A DNA stretch of 64,000 nt from NCBI GenBank assembly GCA_008973525.1, contig WACJ01000041.1, positions 124,001-188,000 on the forward strand. The letters are read 5' to 3'. A model generated the notes under the pieces. The model was given only the letters and a program-made list of their open reading frames with translations, made no database searches and was not told the DNA's origin. Both the position numbers and the translations under genes were made by a program. Below, piece after piece: positions 34,627 to 47,932 of the stretch (position 1 is its first letter; every line of letters begins with the position of its first letter). Origin of the DNA: Stenopsyche tienmushanensis (Eukaryota; Arthropoda; Insecta; Trichoptera; Stenopsychidae).

Positions 34627-37089
34627 TTTATATATATTTTATTGCAAATATTTGTTTAAATATTTCCAAAGGCTGTTTTTCATATCACGTAGATCAACTA
34701 ATTTATTTTATAGCCTTTTGATCGTGTTTAAATATTACCAGAGACTTTGGTTGAACATTATCTGTTCGTTATTCACAAAATTAATACATCACTACGTAAA
34801 GCTATGTGATTAAAAGTTAAAATGATTGATTACAAAAAATACCCGTCTCAAGCAAAAATGCCAGTGGTGTTCCATTAACCGTATTTCATCCCTTGTTCTT
34901 TTCACAAAGCAAATCATCCTTTGACTTAATCCACCCACTGAGCTGCACCCATGCTAAAAAAAAATCGCCAAATATCGATAGACTTTCATACAAACTTACA
35001 AATTGAAATGAAATATCCATACATATGAGCATTTGCAGCGTGTTTATTTGCTAGTGGCCCTCAACAAACAGTTGACGACGAAACTGAAATTTAATCATCC
35101 GCCAATGGGATCCGTACCTAGAGGTCCAGGCGTATTCCGATTCTTGAATAATTTATGGAAACCTTACAAGTTTACAAATTTAAATTCGGATGGCCTAACC
35201 GAATAATATTAAATCTGATTTCGCCCTATTTGCATACAACCCTCTGATCATTTGTGCCGGGAGCGAATAATGAAGAAAACCGCAATTAATACGGAAAAAT
35301 CCGAGAGCTCCCGTTGTACATTTGCATACCCGCCATAATATTTGTTTGGCCTGTAATTGAATAATCGGGAAGCAAAACTTTTTACAGCATCTTAAAAAAT
35401 AACCACCACATTTACATTTTTTCGGATTGAAACGAACATTTTTACATTGTGACTTCGTTGTTCCCGAACAAAAGATATAATGTTTATATTATTTCGCGCT
35501 AAAAATATGAAACAACATAAATCATATTTTTCAGCCATTGTTCAAAGAGAATCATTATGGTAATGCATTAAACGTAGAATAAAATATACCATAGTTGATC
35601 ATACAATTACCACTGATTATTGTGACTTTCTTAGTTTTATTTGTCAATTATAAATTTAAATTGGTGCATTCACATTAATAATTCACTTGATCAGACGAAG
35701 TTTGTAATTTTGATATATAATTACAATATTTAAAATAAAATATTTCCGCAATAGAACAATATTTTGCAATGCAATAACTGAGGTGAATTTCGAAATTAAG
35801 ATGAAAATATAAGCCAATAGAAGATCGACAGGGTGGAAGCACTACAAAAGTTTCCCAGAAAATTCTCAAGCAGCCCACGATATCTCAACAAGTATACTTA
35901 TACCGGTTGAGTAAATTCTGTAATCTTAAATAATCTCGTGCAAATTTAGGGACGTCTTAAACTAACAAGCAGCATCAATATGCAATGTTTGCAGACAGTT
36001 CTGACAACCGAAACCGGCCTAACAAGGGTCGATAACGCTCCACCGCACTTTTGGAATATGAAAATCATTTTTTTCACTTTCAGTAAAATTTTGTTTACAT
36101 AGGGACGGAAATGTCCACCATAAACAACCATGAATCTTTACGACTTCGTCGTAAATAACTGCCTGGCCGGAACGAAAGGCATCGCGGAGCTTTACGTCAA
36201 AATTTGTCAGCCATGTGTGATGGTATAAAAGGCACGCCATAATACAACGTATACAAATGTGCCCTTCGATGCCTCCGAATGGGCTCCTTTGTTCTTCGAC
36301 CAAACCAGGAGTTTCCATATTCGCAAATATTGCATTTCGGGATTAAGTGCATCCGTGGGTGTCTTGTTCGACTAAGTGGATTAAACGAAACATACTGAGC
36401 TCACTCAACGGAATTCCATTACCTAAGCGCTCTTAGCGATAATTGTTTCAATTTGCTTAACGTCCACAAGACGATTTACAATTTAAGATTTGATAAATTA
36501 AGTCAAACTCATAATTAAGGCATATGATTCTTGGTAACAATAAAAAGAATTAGCATATGTTCAATTGCAACAACATCCTGAAAAAGCACCAAGGGATATA
36601 CTATAATATATTCATACTGTCAATGTATTTTCACAAACAATGCTTACAAATTTCTATATAAATTTGTTTGAAAAGTATACAATTGGATATTAAATTTTAA
36701 TTATTGATAGTCTGAAATATATAAAACCCTTTAAATAAAAAAACAATATTATAGTTAAAAAGGCAGAGAGCATTTCACAAAATTTCGTTTTCTCAGACGA
36801 GAAGATAATCATTATCAAGTAGTCATCAACGTATAAATTAACCATGTTTAATGCATATTTCTTATACAGTTGCTAAATCTACAATTTATCCTAAAATTTA
36901 AGACCTAAAATCAATGATAATGAATAAGATTCTTCTTTACGGATATCATCGGAGTAATTTAGTCTCTCTAATACAGTAACCTAATGCATGAATGAAAAAC
37001 CTAATGGTAAAGGACAAAAGCGTAATTTTATTGGTCGGGGCTCAGGATGTTCTCGGATGTTGAAGAAGATGAAGAAGAAAAATCACCAA
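34627..37089. other. Non-coding stretch
   Basis: Patches at 35050-35360 and 36000-36330 are somewhat richer in G/C. A minus-strand frame at 36019-36318 (WLTNFDVKLRDAFRSGQAVI inside) is unrecognised and has no splice support. Nothing else was seen. Confidence 0.4.
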
Positions 37090-37870
37090 AGCTCATTGTA
37101 AATGACATTGAAACTAACCCTTCGACTTTCAGCAAGTTTAAAATCTGCTGGCTTTCGGAGACGGGGGGACGATGCCCTATGCTCATGAAGTTGTATGGGG
37201 TCGTCCTATCAATATGAACGAGAACATGTCTTCTGAATGGAGGGCAGCCGTAATATGTCCTATACATAAGAAGGGGAATACTGTTCTCCAACTACTACAT
37301 CATATCCCTTTTAAATAAAGCATATAAATTGTTTGCAAGAGCTCTTATCAGACAACTATCGCTCATCATGAAGCAACTTCTCAGAGTTTCAGACCCAGCA
37401 GGTGTACTGTGGACTAACTTTTGAACGTTGAACAAGTCTCACAGAAATATGGGAAAGCGGTGTTAAATTCTACCATATGCTTATTAATGTTTGTATGACT
37501 TACGATAATATTAACCAAAAAAAGCTCTGGGAATCATGTTCGAAAGTTTGTCGAGAATGAGCGTATCCAGATCAGTTAGTGTAGTATACTTCAATGAGGC
37601 CTTATTGGAGCTAATCGATTTTTCGATTTAGATAACGACGGGAATCAGATATATAGCAATTATTTAAGCAATTATGAGAAATGCTGGCAAATTGGGATAA
37701 ACAAATCCATGGAAAGATAATGTATTTAGCTTTTACAAACGACATCGACGTCGTAGCTAAATTGAGACTTAAGAGGCACTATGGACGTCTACTGACGAAA
37801 CTGCTTCGACGGAAGGCCTTAAGATCAGGTAAACAAAGATACTGCATCTCTGGACCTGGACAGTTGACTG
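37090..37870 (+). pseudogene. LINE reverse transcriptase pseudogene
   Basis: In shifting frames the plus strand reads MSSEWRAAVICPIHKKGNT (about 37225-37282), YYIISLLNKAYKLFARAL (about 37300-37350), FRPSRCTVD (about 37388), YDNINQKKLWES (about 37500) and LAFTNDIDVVAKLR (about 37727). These follow the order of LINE RT motifs (EWRxxxICPIHKKG, NYRGISLL, FRxGRSTVDQ, motif A, motif C). The catalytic motif C, normally ADD, has become TND. There are many frameshifts and stops, so it is old. The clade is not certain; it differs from the R1-like copies at 20.7 and 50 kb. Confidence 0.78.
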
Positions 37871-39446
37871 GAGGACGCTTTCTTATAAGGCTATAAATGC
37901 ATGAAAGTATCAACTAAAATATATGTATTTCAAATATCCTTTTCCAACAAAATTAACGTGGCCGTCTCAAGTAGCTTTTGGTACCTTGTAAGAAAAGCTA
38001 TTCAATCTTTGCAACCTCCTGAATTTCTTATCGTAGCCAAAAAAATACATCAAAATACATTGATTTTGCCTCGAGCGAAAATACTTGTAAAATATTTAGT
38101 AAATCAAAGAATCGATTTAAATACAAAAACATTTTTATTACGTCCCCTTTGAGCATTTTTCGTCGTTTCGTTTGATCAAAGCATCGTGTCATAAATTTGT
38201 ACTGAAGAATTTCAACATTTTTGCTCGTGTTAAATGAGTTGACAAAATGTTGGTCTTCATTAAAATTTCGTCGTTTGGCGGTGCGCAAATTCGCAAAATA
38301 TTTTCTGAAATCTTAGTATCATACGGTGATAAGGTTGACATATTTTTCCGTTATTTAAATTGCTTTGATGTTTTATAGCCTTGACAATGCGGAACTCGTT
38401 ATTTTCGTTTTCATAAAGGACAATACAAAATATAATACGGAGCCCATTTTTGTAGGTGCCCCGAGAACAATCAAGGATGCTCTGAATGTCCAAAATTTGA
38501 TATGCATTTCGACCGACCGCAAAAAATTGGATGTGTGCGAAATGATAAGGCATTTTATAAATCTTTTGTTGTTTTCCAATTAACGATTTCCTCCCGTATT
38601 CGGGTACTAACAATCTCTGATAGGCTATCTATGGTACGAAAAGGTAAATTTAGGAGTGGAATCCGCAACCCTTTTAGGTGTAAAAATGTAACAAGGGAGA
38701 GAAAGATGAATGTGCTATCAGCGAGGGTAGGAAATGGCTCGTTTCGACCAATGTACCGTGGACGTAGTTAAAATGTCACGTTCGTTTTACGTTTTACATG
38801 TTACATGGAAGGCTTTGTTTGGATTTATTTGCGGAGCAGGTCCGCCGTGAATTTCAAGCACCATTTCCATTCAACGCTTTTTAATATTAATGAATGCAAT
38901 TCCTGTAAAACGACAAATTGGCATCCATAATTTTGCTTCCTTTTTGTTTCATAATAATTGAAATTGCTCTTGTGGCCCCCAGTATCAAAATGAATACCAC
39001 TTATGCAAAAAAGCTTAAATAAACAACTAAGGCAAGCTTAAAATCATTCCGCAGAAAAAAGATTGAAGAACAATTCATTTGCTTGCATTGCTATGAGACT
39101 ATTTAAAAGCAATTTCGAGGCGCTGGTTTCCAATTAAGCGATCCTTTTAATGGTTGACTGCACCGATTTTTATCGCGAGAGTTTGTATTTTCGAATAAAA
39201 TCTTGTCATTTGATCATGATGTTATCATGTGGTCACGCTCGGCTCTATACGGTTAACGCGATTGAAACACAATTAGGATTATTTACATTTTAAAACGTAA
39301 TCTTTTTCAATTCATTTTAAATTTGATGGATTTAATATTATGCCTTCAATACTCCAATTCAATAATACATATTAAGACTAAGTATTTGTAATCTTAGGTG
39401 GTCTACTTTGCATAACAGAAGGTATAGTTAATTAATCAAACATATT
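37871..39446. other. Non-coding stretch
   Basis: Several overlapping short frames on both strands around 38260-38770 look like chance. No repeat ends were recognised. Confidence 0.4.
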
Positions 39447-40036
39447 AGATTGGAAACTATGAAACGGGCGTTAGAACTAGTATGTGTTCAGCTGCGACTG
39501 AGTGACGTTCATTATAACGTGCACTCGATATTTTTGTTTATAAATTTTAAGGTATTCTTCTATTTCATTTTGTAAGTATTTTTCGTGTTTGCATCCAATT
39601 TTTATTTAATTTTTCTTCGAAACCACATGGAAACAAAACGCGATTTACATCAACTTTCTTTTACGAGTTCAAATTGAATCATAGTGCAACTCAAGCTTCG
39701 AGAAACATAAATCATACATTCAAAGATGGATCTACTAATGAAAAATTGTTTGATATAGGTTCCAAAAATTTCGTTCTGGCTATTTGAGTATCGTCAATGA
39801 GCCTCAAAAAAAACTACCGACCCATATTGATAACAAGTAATTGAAAACGATTATGGAATCCGATCCACACAACTATTCGTAAACTTGGGTCTAAACTAGG
39901 AACTAGACATATGGATGTATTATAACATCTGTGTGTAATAAATAAAGTTAAAAAAATGGACTCATATGTGCCGTACGAATTGACGCATTTGCAAATTATT
40001 GAAATACAACGCCCGTTTCATAGTTTCCATTCCAAT
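39447..40036 (+). mobile_element. Mariner-like deletion derivative with transposase N-terminus
   Basis: GGAAACTATGAAACGGGCGTT at 39452-39472 recurs exactly inverted at 40008-40028, a 21-bp perfect terminal repeat, with TTAGATT outside the left arm and CCAATATTA outside the right, fitting a TA target. Between them a broken transposase reads ATQASRNINHTFKDGSTNEK (about 39690-39750), then VNEPQKKLPTHIDN, KTIMESDPHNY and YVPYELTHLQ, the mariner paired helix-turn-helix and linker in order. The catalytic domain is missing: the reading runs from YVPYELTHLQ straight into the right terminal repeat, so an internal deletion removed the C-terminal two thirds. Confidence 0.85.
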
Positions 40037-41844
40037 ATTAATAATTTTGTGTGACTCGCAATACAATATGTATATGCAAATTTGTTGATCAATTTGAGCT
40101 TTATTACATAACATTTCTTTAAATCTGTGTCTTGATAAATTCATTGAATTTCTACCGCCCATACAATTTCAACAATTTATTTACAATAAAATGCACTGAA
40201 AATCTGACTTGTCTTCGTCTCTGAATGATGTTATAAATTATTCATTTTTCTTCTTCTGTTGCAATGAGTTCCAAGTATGGCTATTTGTTTAGATCGCGCG
40301 AAATTAGAGACGTGCTACATTTGATTGCGGGCGTCAGTTCGTGCAGCACTCAAGGATATATGTTCATTTTATATATTACATTTAAATGTTATTCAACTCT
40401 TTCAAATACTGATTAAATGCTAAATATAAAATAAATTATGACATATTCATTGTGTTATATAAACTTTTTAAAAGGTTCTAAATGAAAAATGTTGAATTTA
40501 TTAGCATTTTTTAATTTTGGATATGTAAATACTAAACTATTCATATTTTATCTTATAATAAACATGATGGTAAAGCGCATAATTTCAAGCGCCCTATATC
40601 TTAGAATGTAGAGATAGACTACACCCGATCTACGAACATTGCAGATGATGATGATTTTATACAGCAATGAGGCAATATACGATGTTGTATGATAAACGTA
40701 TTTTCTTATCTTGCTGAAAGCAATGTGTGCTCAGATATGGAGACGGTCGTTCACATAAAGAGCAACCGAATGGACTAGAGCTTTCAAAATTTATTACATA
40801 GTTGTAAATTGTAGTAAATCGTGGTGACAGTTGTGCGTGTTCAAAAGACGCTCCAACTAAATAACGATCACGGTAAGTTTAACTCGGAGAGTGCTCGTTT
40901 CCATCACGCAAAGTTAACTTCAACACATCTTGATCCCGGTCAACATTTGTTCACTTCATAAACAACCCTGGAGATAAGCGACTCTCAAGTTCCCAACAAG
41001 TTCCTAAGCACACCAGATACGAGGAATTCAATGTGACCTTCGGGGGTTTAGCCCTAAAACGCTAACCCCCGTGGTAAGCCCTTTTTATCTTGCAGACAAG
41101 GTCACAATAGTTGCCCCTCACCATCAACCTAACAAAGTTTCCCTTTAGCCGAGCACCTACGCGTTTTATTATGCATCGTCTTAAAATAACTCACCGTAAT
41201 CTGAGAGATTTATCTCGAGAAATTTATACAAATATAGGCTCAAATTTACATTTGAAAATTGAATGAGTTCAAGAATAATACAAAATTAAACCTATATACT
41301 GTTATAATACAATCTATCTTCATTTCATAAAAGTAAATGACGGATTATATGATCATAGTAATATTAATTATAATATTTTTCCACTATTTATTTCAAACAA
41401 ATTAAAGCCCCTATTAAGGCTCGGATTACTAAGGATAAATCTATATTATTACACAAAGGAAAGATAAACGATACATTTTAATATTGTGTATTTCCTTTAT
41501 AATCCCGATTTTTCAAAACTAATATTTACTGTGTAGCTATCAACAATACTGGATATATGATGTACAAATCACATTATTTGGGCTATGAGTGAATAGAAAA
41601 ACTAATTACTAATCAGCAAATACCAGCATTGTATCTATTGGTAATCTTGTGATTAAGCGATCAGATTAGTAACTCAATTATTCAAAACTTAACTGACTTA
41701 CTATGAAAATCAATCTTCTTTGCGACTCATGTTTTACTAAAAGAACTTATCCCTACACGATCGATATACTTAAACTGCTTATTTTTATTTATTTATTTAC
41801 ACTATACAGTCCATGTTTACGCCGGCTAACGATCTCACGTAGTA
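40037..41844. other. Non-coding stretch with a motif-dense patch
   Basis: The segment at 40860-41170 is richer in G/C and contains the hairpin listed separately; it may be conserved regulatory DNA. The remainder is A/T-rich with no supported frame. Confidence 0.4.
41041..41071. other. G/C-rich hairpin
   Basis: CGGGGGTTTAGC pairs with GCTAACCCCCG with one bulged T and an 8-nt A-rich loop. It stands out in this A/T-rich setting. Its role is unknown. Confidence 0.6.
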
Positions 41845-41893
41845 TCAGGTCGGTTCAAAAGTTCGTGCGCATTTTTTTTTTTTTTTTTTTTTA
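41845..41893 (+). mobile_element. Solo mariner terminal repeat with long T tract
   Basis: TCAGGTCGGTTCAAAAGTTC and the following GTGCGCATT, preceded by TA, match the 8402 mariner end at nearly every base. The inner part has expanded into a T run of about 22. No transposase or opposite end follows. Confidence 0.8.
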
Positions 41894-41896
41894 ATA

Positions 41897-42100
41897 GTGA
41901 TCCAAACTCTGATCCAACTGCAATGTAGTCAATGCCCTTCATATCAGCAATCCTCTTCTTCACGATCCACTATTTCTAACAACCAATTTAGCGTGAATGT
42001 GCCCTTCATGTCAGCGGTCCTATTCTATGTGATCCAACTTCTTCCAGATCCAAATTCCAGTAATTTTCTCTCTACGCTAAACTCTCATAGAGACTGCGAA
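41897..42100. repeat. Imperfect internal duplication next to the mariner end
   Basis: TGCCCTTCATATCAGCAATC (about 41933) and TGCCCTTCATGTCAGCGGTC (about 42000) are near-identical, and both are followed by a GATCCA-type motif. An open frame spans both (41897-42166), but I recognise no protein. It may be the interior of an unidentified element. Confidence 0.45.
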
Positions 42101-43985
42101 ACTGGGATTGCGAAGCGGGACTGGTTTTTGCATAAAATTTTAAAAAATCGACAATTTATTCTATGAAAATACACATGAATACTTTATTTAAAATCAGAAA
42201 TAAGCTTGCAAAAACACATATGGCATTTGAAAGCTTTTCGTGACACAATTTTCCACGAACACACCATAATATAACGTGGCAGAATGGCTGATATAATGAA
42301 AGACCTCATTTCTGGGACACATATCGCGTTACATGTAAAACGATAAATAACTTTAGACAAATTGCACGAAATGCTCGTAAATGTGCAATATCGAATTTCT
42401 GCAACGCGATGCTGAAGAGCTGTTGTTGGAACGTACAGTATTTGAATTAGGTCAGTTGACATTAAAAAAAATTTGCAAATTTGTCTTTCGATATAAATGG
42501 CAACGATTTAAGCTGTTATATTTTCGAATTTACTTTGCTCCATTGATGATGTTGAATATTGATGTCTTTCTGATTTCATTCCAAAAGTAAAATTATCCTA
42601 TTCAATTCAGATTTTTGCAAAATGTAGTGTTTACCAAAGATATATATTAATATTTTCAAGTCGTTAAATTATTACTCATATTTGAAATATAATAGACAGC
42701 ATAAGATGTAGACTGGAATTTTGAATTAATAATGAAACCTCTTTATTCTATAAGATATATTTGAATAAAATCTTTATAGTCAACCAAAAGTAAAGTTTAA
42801 CTACAAAATCTTGATAATAAATAGTCAACCCTGAGGTGCTTTCTAGAAATAAATTTGGCACGTTATTAAGGACGACAAATCCTAATAATGACAAAAGGAC
42901 GAGACCGCCTCATACCTTTGCCTGTTAAAATATCAAACGCATTAGTTAGAATTTACCATTTGAAAGCACTATAAATATTTCAGTTACAGTTTGAAGCCTA
43001 GCATTAGCTTTATAAATAATTTCGTTGAAGCTCCTGTTTATTCTGATAATGAATACGAGGTAAGTATGAATTTTGAATAGTTTTGGAGTTGTTCTGATCT
43101 GAAATATACATGTTGTAAATGCAATACTATCATGAATATTCACACATACACAAATATTTACATAAAATTAATTTAATATTTCTATTGTAGTAGACATCCA
43201 TGAGAAGATTTCTCATTTTGGTATCACTTGAGATATATAAAAACTCTTCAGTAAATATAACAATACGCGGTTGTATTTTGTTGGATGAAGAAACTGTCTA
43301 CAGCTCCTTGTTGTAAATATGAAGGATTCCAAATATCCGATACAAAAATAATATTTATGTTGATCTAAATATTGAATTTAAATTAATTAATTCACTCAGC
43401 TGTTATAGTACTCAAAAATGGATAATTTCAATAGAATTTGAAGTCAAATTGATGAAAGATTTTTATCTGTAATCAACCATTATTATTATCATATCAATTA
43501 ACGAGTAGAAAATAAGGCATTAAAAATATTTAGTATTAAAAAGGGCAAACGAAGAGTGCAATACTAATGGATCAATAATGATTGATTTTTCTTAATACTT
43601 ACTATGACATACAGTTTATTCGTATAAAAACGTCATTTAGTTGTAAATGGAGAAATTTCTACATATCCAGAATCCATCTCATCCAAATTTGCAAACTTTA
43701 CACTTTGCACCTCGAAAATATAATTGAAAAAGATTAAAAAAATGAGTGATATCCGAAAGAAAATTAATTTTAAAAATGATATTTTTCTCTAAAAAACTTA
43801 TCTTCATCTGAAGCAAAAATTCGAAAAGATTTCGTGGAAATAAAAAAGAAAACTCGCCTAAAAGCTGAATAAACTAGCACAGAGAAGTTCTCCAGAATTA
43901 TATACACATATTTTAGTCGATTTTCATTTCATAAAATAACAGCATTTAGTTGAATAAAGCCTACTGATAATTTAGAACAGTAAAT
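42101..43985. other. Non-coding A/T-rich stretch
   Basis: Overlapping short frames at 42184-42590 on opposite strands look like chance. No repeat ends were seen. Confidence 0.45.
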
Positions 43986-43989
43986 TTTC

Positions 43990-44416
43990 ATGAAAAATCA
44001 TGACTAGGGAATCCAATCCCGAGTCAAAATTTTGATCCCGGGATTTCGGAATTTCATTAAACAATCCCGGGATTGGGATTTTCAATATTTTAAGAAATTC
44101 TGAACCCCGCATCTATTATATTTCATATCGATATTCCCATCATTAGAGTCGAGGTGTAGTAAATACATCACCGGTAGGGAAATGTTATTATAACAGTTTG
44201 AAAAACATACATGTACGCTATATATGTATACATAGATTAGACAGTCATTTAGTAATTACGCCACTGTTTCCAAGCGTCCAAAATTCGTCGGGAATGTCTT
44301 GATTTAGTAACCTTCATCGTGTTCCCGTTTCAATCCCGAATTTTTCGAGTATACGTTTACTAATCCCGGGATTCTTAAGTATCTAAAACTGTCTGGGATC
44401 CCGGAAAATCCATTGG
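43990..44416 (-). mobile_element. hAT-family MITE, second copy of the 19-kb family
   Basis: Read on the minus strand this copy matches 19078-19440 over most of its length, including GATGTATTTACTACACCTCG. It has GGGATCCCGG-rich ends. Its short frame at 44317-44249 reads MKVTKSRHSRRILDAWKQWR plus two residues and a stop, against MKATKSRHSRRNLDA in the first copy. No dimerisation domain is present here. The outer boundaries are approximate and no clean 8-bp duplication was found. Confidence 0.72.
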
Positions 44417-47260
44417 CTCATCTTCAGTAGTGGAAGAAGAAGCAGTAGTAGTCTTTTTAAAAAAACATATCTCGATTCAGTTCTGCCCTTATTTCTTGGA
44501 TCGGAAAAAATAAATACTGCTTCGATTAAAAACCTACATAGCCAATTATAGTGTAACAATAAGTAAAAATGTAATTCGGTGGTTTTTAAAGTTTCGCGTA
44601 GATCATTTCTCGTCTTACCTTAATATTCTAATGGTTTTATCCTAACTTAATCATACGTGGAATACAATGGAGAAATCATTGCATGATAAATTCTCCTATT
44701 TTAAGGTCGTCTACATCCGATAATGTATTTGGACTTTAAAAAGAAGTATTTTTGTTAAATATTTATATCGCTGGCGCCAAATTAAAAATTCAAGTCCACA
44801 GAACCACAATCAAATTTATTTTCATTGGCAATATTCAATTCCAGTTTTCATTGAAGATAGTTCTTTATCCGATAAGCGAAGTCTCCAATTAGTAACATCT
44901 CGCAGAGACACTTTTGGAACAACATCAATAAAACGAACGAGGACCGCATTGGGGTTGCGGTTCCATTCTCTATCGTGTTCTTTGCTACGCCGAAACCGAA
45001 ACCGGGTACCATATTCAATTACAAATTTAGGTACCCCTCACGTACATGAGAATTGTTGAAATTGTAATCACATTAGCGAGAGCCATCAAGAAGCCATTAT
45101 TGGCACTATTGTCTTAGGACCACGTATCCAAGACTAGGGCGTCGATCCAGACAATGGATCCCACAATTAATTTCTAGATGAACAATGAAAGCGACACAAA
45201 GTGCTCTAATATTTTATAACGTGGTGGAAGACTTAAGTCCTTCACGTTGCATTAGTTCACGTGCAACTCTATTTAATTATGCCTGCATTATACCGCCGAC
45301 GGTGGAAAATTAACTTGTTTGCTGCAATGGCACACTTTTAAAAGCATTCATAATTTGCCACGTTTAAAGCACCTATGCTGTATAATGAAGCAGACACTGG
45401 CGTTTTATAATGGCAGGTCTGCAACGATGATTGGCACAGTTTATGAATGCAGCTCTAAAATGGATTTTTAATTTAGCTGATCAATGGCACCATTAGTATT
45501 ACATTGTTTGTCGTTAATGTGAAATGAAATATACAATATCAAACATCATGTGCTTATTTTTGCTATTAATATTTCATGTATGTTCATATGAAACATGTAA
45601 AGTTTTACCGATATGAATTGATGATTTGAATATTAAAAGTATCCCCATTTATCACGACCCCGGCTTTATATTAGTAGTATGATATTTTTTGATTTTTCAT
45701 CTATTCGACATTTTGATGCGAAACATCGACGAATCGTAGAATAAAGTTACCTAGTCGTGTATGAAGAATATTTGGAGGAAGATGTTCAGAGGCACAAATG
45801 ATATTCTAAATATCATTCGCCATTTCTGAAGACATTGTAGGTATTTATGTAGATGATTTTAAATAGATCATTTTACAATACAATCAATGTTTGAAGCTGT
45901 TAAAAGAAAAATCCAAATAATCTTATTTCCACGCAATTAACTCAATATTGACCAATATGGAGATCAATTACATTTGATAACAGATTTGGCACACAAAGAA
46001 GATTGAAAAACTAAATTAAAAATATTTTAGATATTTATTGCTTCAATTTAAACGCCCCTAGATAAAAGTGACTAAAACTGCAGTAAAATCAAAATAGAAT
46101 TAAATTTTATCACCCGTACGAGGGTCGATTGAAGAGTTCTACTGATTGACTATAAAATAACAATCAGTTTTAAGTATATTCCCCCTTGCACAGAACTATT
46201 TTCGTACGGCATTTTGATTTAAATTACAGCCCTAAAACATTTAACTTCGTCGAATTGAGATTGAACGATACTTGCTTAAAACATAATCTAATAATGTATA
46301 GTCATTGTGCAAGTAAAAACGTATGTATATGTATGTTTATAATTTATGCATCATTATACATAATTACTATAGTGTGAAATTTCAATGATATTATTGATTA
46401 TTTATAATTTTCATATGAAACTATTTTCGGTTCTCATATTTGTAATGGAATATGGATTGACGAATGACCATATTGAATGCGCAAAAAGTATGATTTCCTT
46501 ACATGATTACCTCTTATGCGATGACGAACGACATCGTATGGGGCATAAGGGTGCAGGAATGCCGTGAACACCCTATTTCCTCACGGAAACCGTGAAAATT
46601 ACAAACGGACCCCGTTTAACGGATATAGATGGGAACTTTCCTTTCTTTTTATCGCTCCACATTTATCTCCAGATAGGGATAGTTCGCCAAGAACTATGAT
46701 CTATAGGAGACGAATTATTCTTATCCTCGCCACGTTTTCACCATGGCTTCCCTTCGGAGGACTCTGCATCCCCTTCGTTATTAACGGCGGTAATTAACCT
46801 GAGGGACGACCACTCCCATAATAAAACGTGACCTTAAACCACACGAACTCCCCGGGAATACGTTAAAGCCACGATTTTATTCAATTAATTTATTCATCAT
46901 ACTTTAACTGTGTGATTCGCCGGCAAATTCCGTATTATTCGGCTCTCTTTTGTTGAAAAGCTTTATTGCCAGACTATTTTGTCCATTACGATAATAGCCA
47001 TTTTAAATTTTAATACGTGCGTCGTTAATATTCATAGGTGTGCGCAATTTTTTGATGGTCGATTAAGGCGAAAATTAAGTGGTTTGAACCATTTCACTAA
47101 GGTACATTTGATGATCAATAAAATTTATAAAACATAGTTAAAATATAAAAAGGCGTTTTTCATTTCCATTGAACGTGGAAAAAAAATTTCAAATGATATT
47201 AAATAACGTTAAAGAATTTTTACTATCGAATTTTTCTTTATTACTGCATCAAAAAAAATT
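44417..47260. other. Non-coding stretch with a possible conserved block
   Basis: The block 45240-45520 is rich in TTTATGA/TTTATAATGG-type homeodomain-like motifs and in ordered non-repetitive sequence, so it may be an enhancer. A possible lone mariner-type end (TACGAGGGTCGATTGAAGAG) occurs at 46117. No exon was supported. Confidence 0.4.
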
Positions 47261-47932
47261 ATTTATGGCAATTTTTTTTTTTTGGTTAAGGGTCATTTGC
47301 TAGGTTTCACACATCTTTATTTTTTCCAAAAACGGCAAATAAATTCTTTTGGTGGCAAATTGGGGCCCTATTCTGTCACTTGCACGATCTTCAAACCTGA
47401 CACCACTGGATTTCTTTGTCTGGAGACGTGATCTCTTCTATGGATCACACGGTCTCTAGATCTGACACCACTGGATTTCTTTGTCTAGGGACGTACCCTA
47501 TTCCATGGCTCGCACGATCTCCAGATCTGACACCCCTGAATTTCTTTGTCTAAGCACGTGCAAAAAAAACTTATATAAAATAATAATCGCCGACTTTGCG
47601 AAAATGAAAGAGGAAATGCTGCTTCAGATAACTACAGTTGAAATAAGAAAAATGTATCGTGCGTGCATACGAAGTGTAGGTGGGTAATTTAAACATTTTT
47701 TTTAAATAAATTTAATGAAAACACCATAAGCATACAAAGTATTTTCTTAACCCTTACCCTGTCAAACTGGTACTTCTTTAAGTTTAAGAACTTATTGTTT
47801 GATTTGTATGACATGTAGCATATGTTTATTTCAATAACCCTGATACCTAGGTTATAGGACCTATGTGTGAAACGTACCAATATACCCCGCTAAGTTACAA
47901 AAAATAATTGTCAATCCATGTGCAAAACACCC
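47261..47932 (+). mobile_element. Tc1/mariner-like deletion derivative containing a 65-bp repeat array
   Basis: The right end (to 47932) is the complement of GGGTGTTTTGCACATGGATT, next to TATA. The left end (47261-47320) is decayed but aligns with the inner part of the same terminal sequence (GGCAATTTTTT, GTCATTTGCTAGGTTTCACA). Between them are the repeat array (47363-47560) and a transposase C-terminus at about 47580-47685, KMKEEMLLQITTVEIRKMYR then ACIRSVGG, resembling the usual tail of these insect transposases (TPEMLxxV...RxxxCIxxGGxHFE). The N-terminal part of the enzyme is absent. Confidence 0.72.
47363..47560 (+). repeat. 65-bp tandem repeat array 1 (transposase-derived)
   Basis: GACACC begins at 47399, 47464 and 47529, an exact 65-bp period, with about three units. 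In one frame each unit encodes a variant of WLARSPDLTPLDFFVW, the transposase segment around the third catalytic aspartate. Because 65 is not a multiple of three, the array cannot be one long reading frame. A second array of the same unit lies at 53017-53180. Confidence 0.85.

Noticed and set aside
36019..36318. 99-codon minus-strand frame
   Set aside because: Contains protein-like stretches but no family match I can support, no promoter and no splice partner.
37028..37291. Minus-strand frame of 87 codons
   Set aside because: It is the antisense shadow of the LINE reverse transcriptase remnant on the plus strand.
46117..46140. Possible mariner-type end TACGAGGGTCGATTGAAGAG
   Set aside because: Single end only, with no inverted partner and no transposase; recorded only as a hint.
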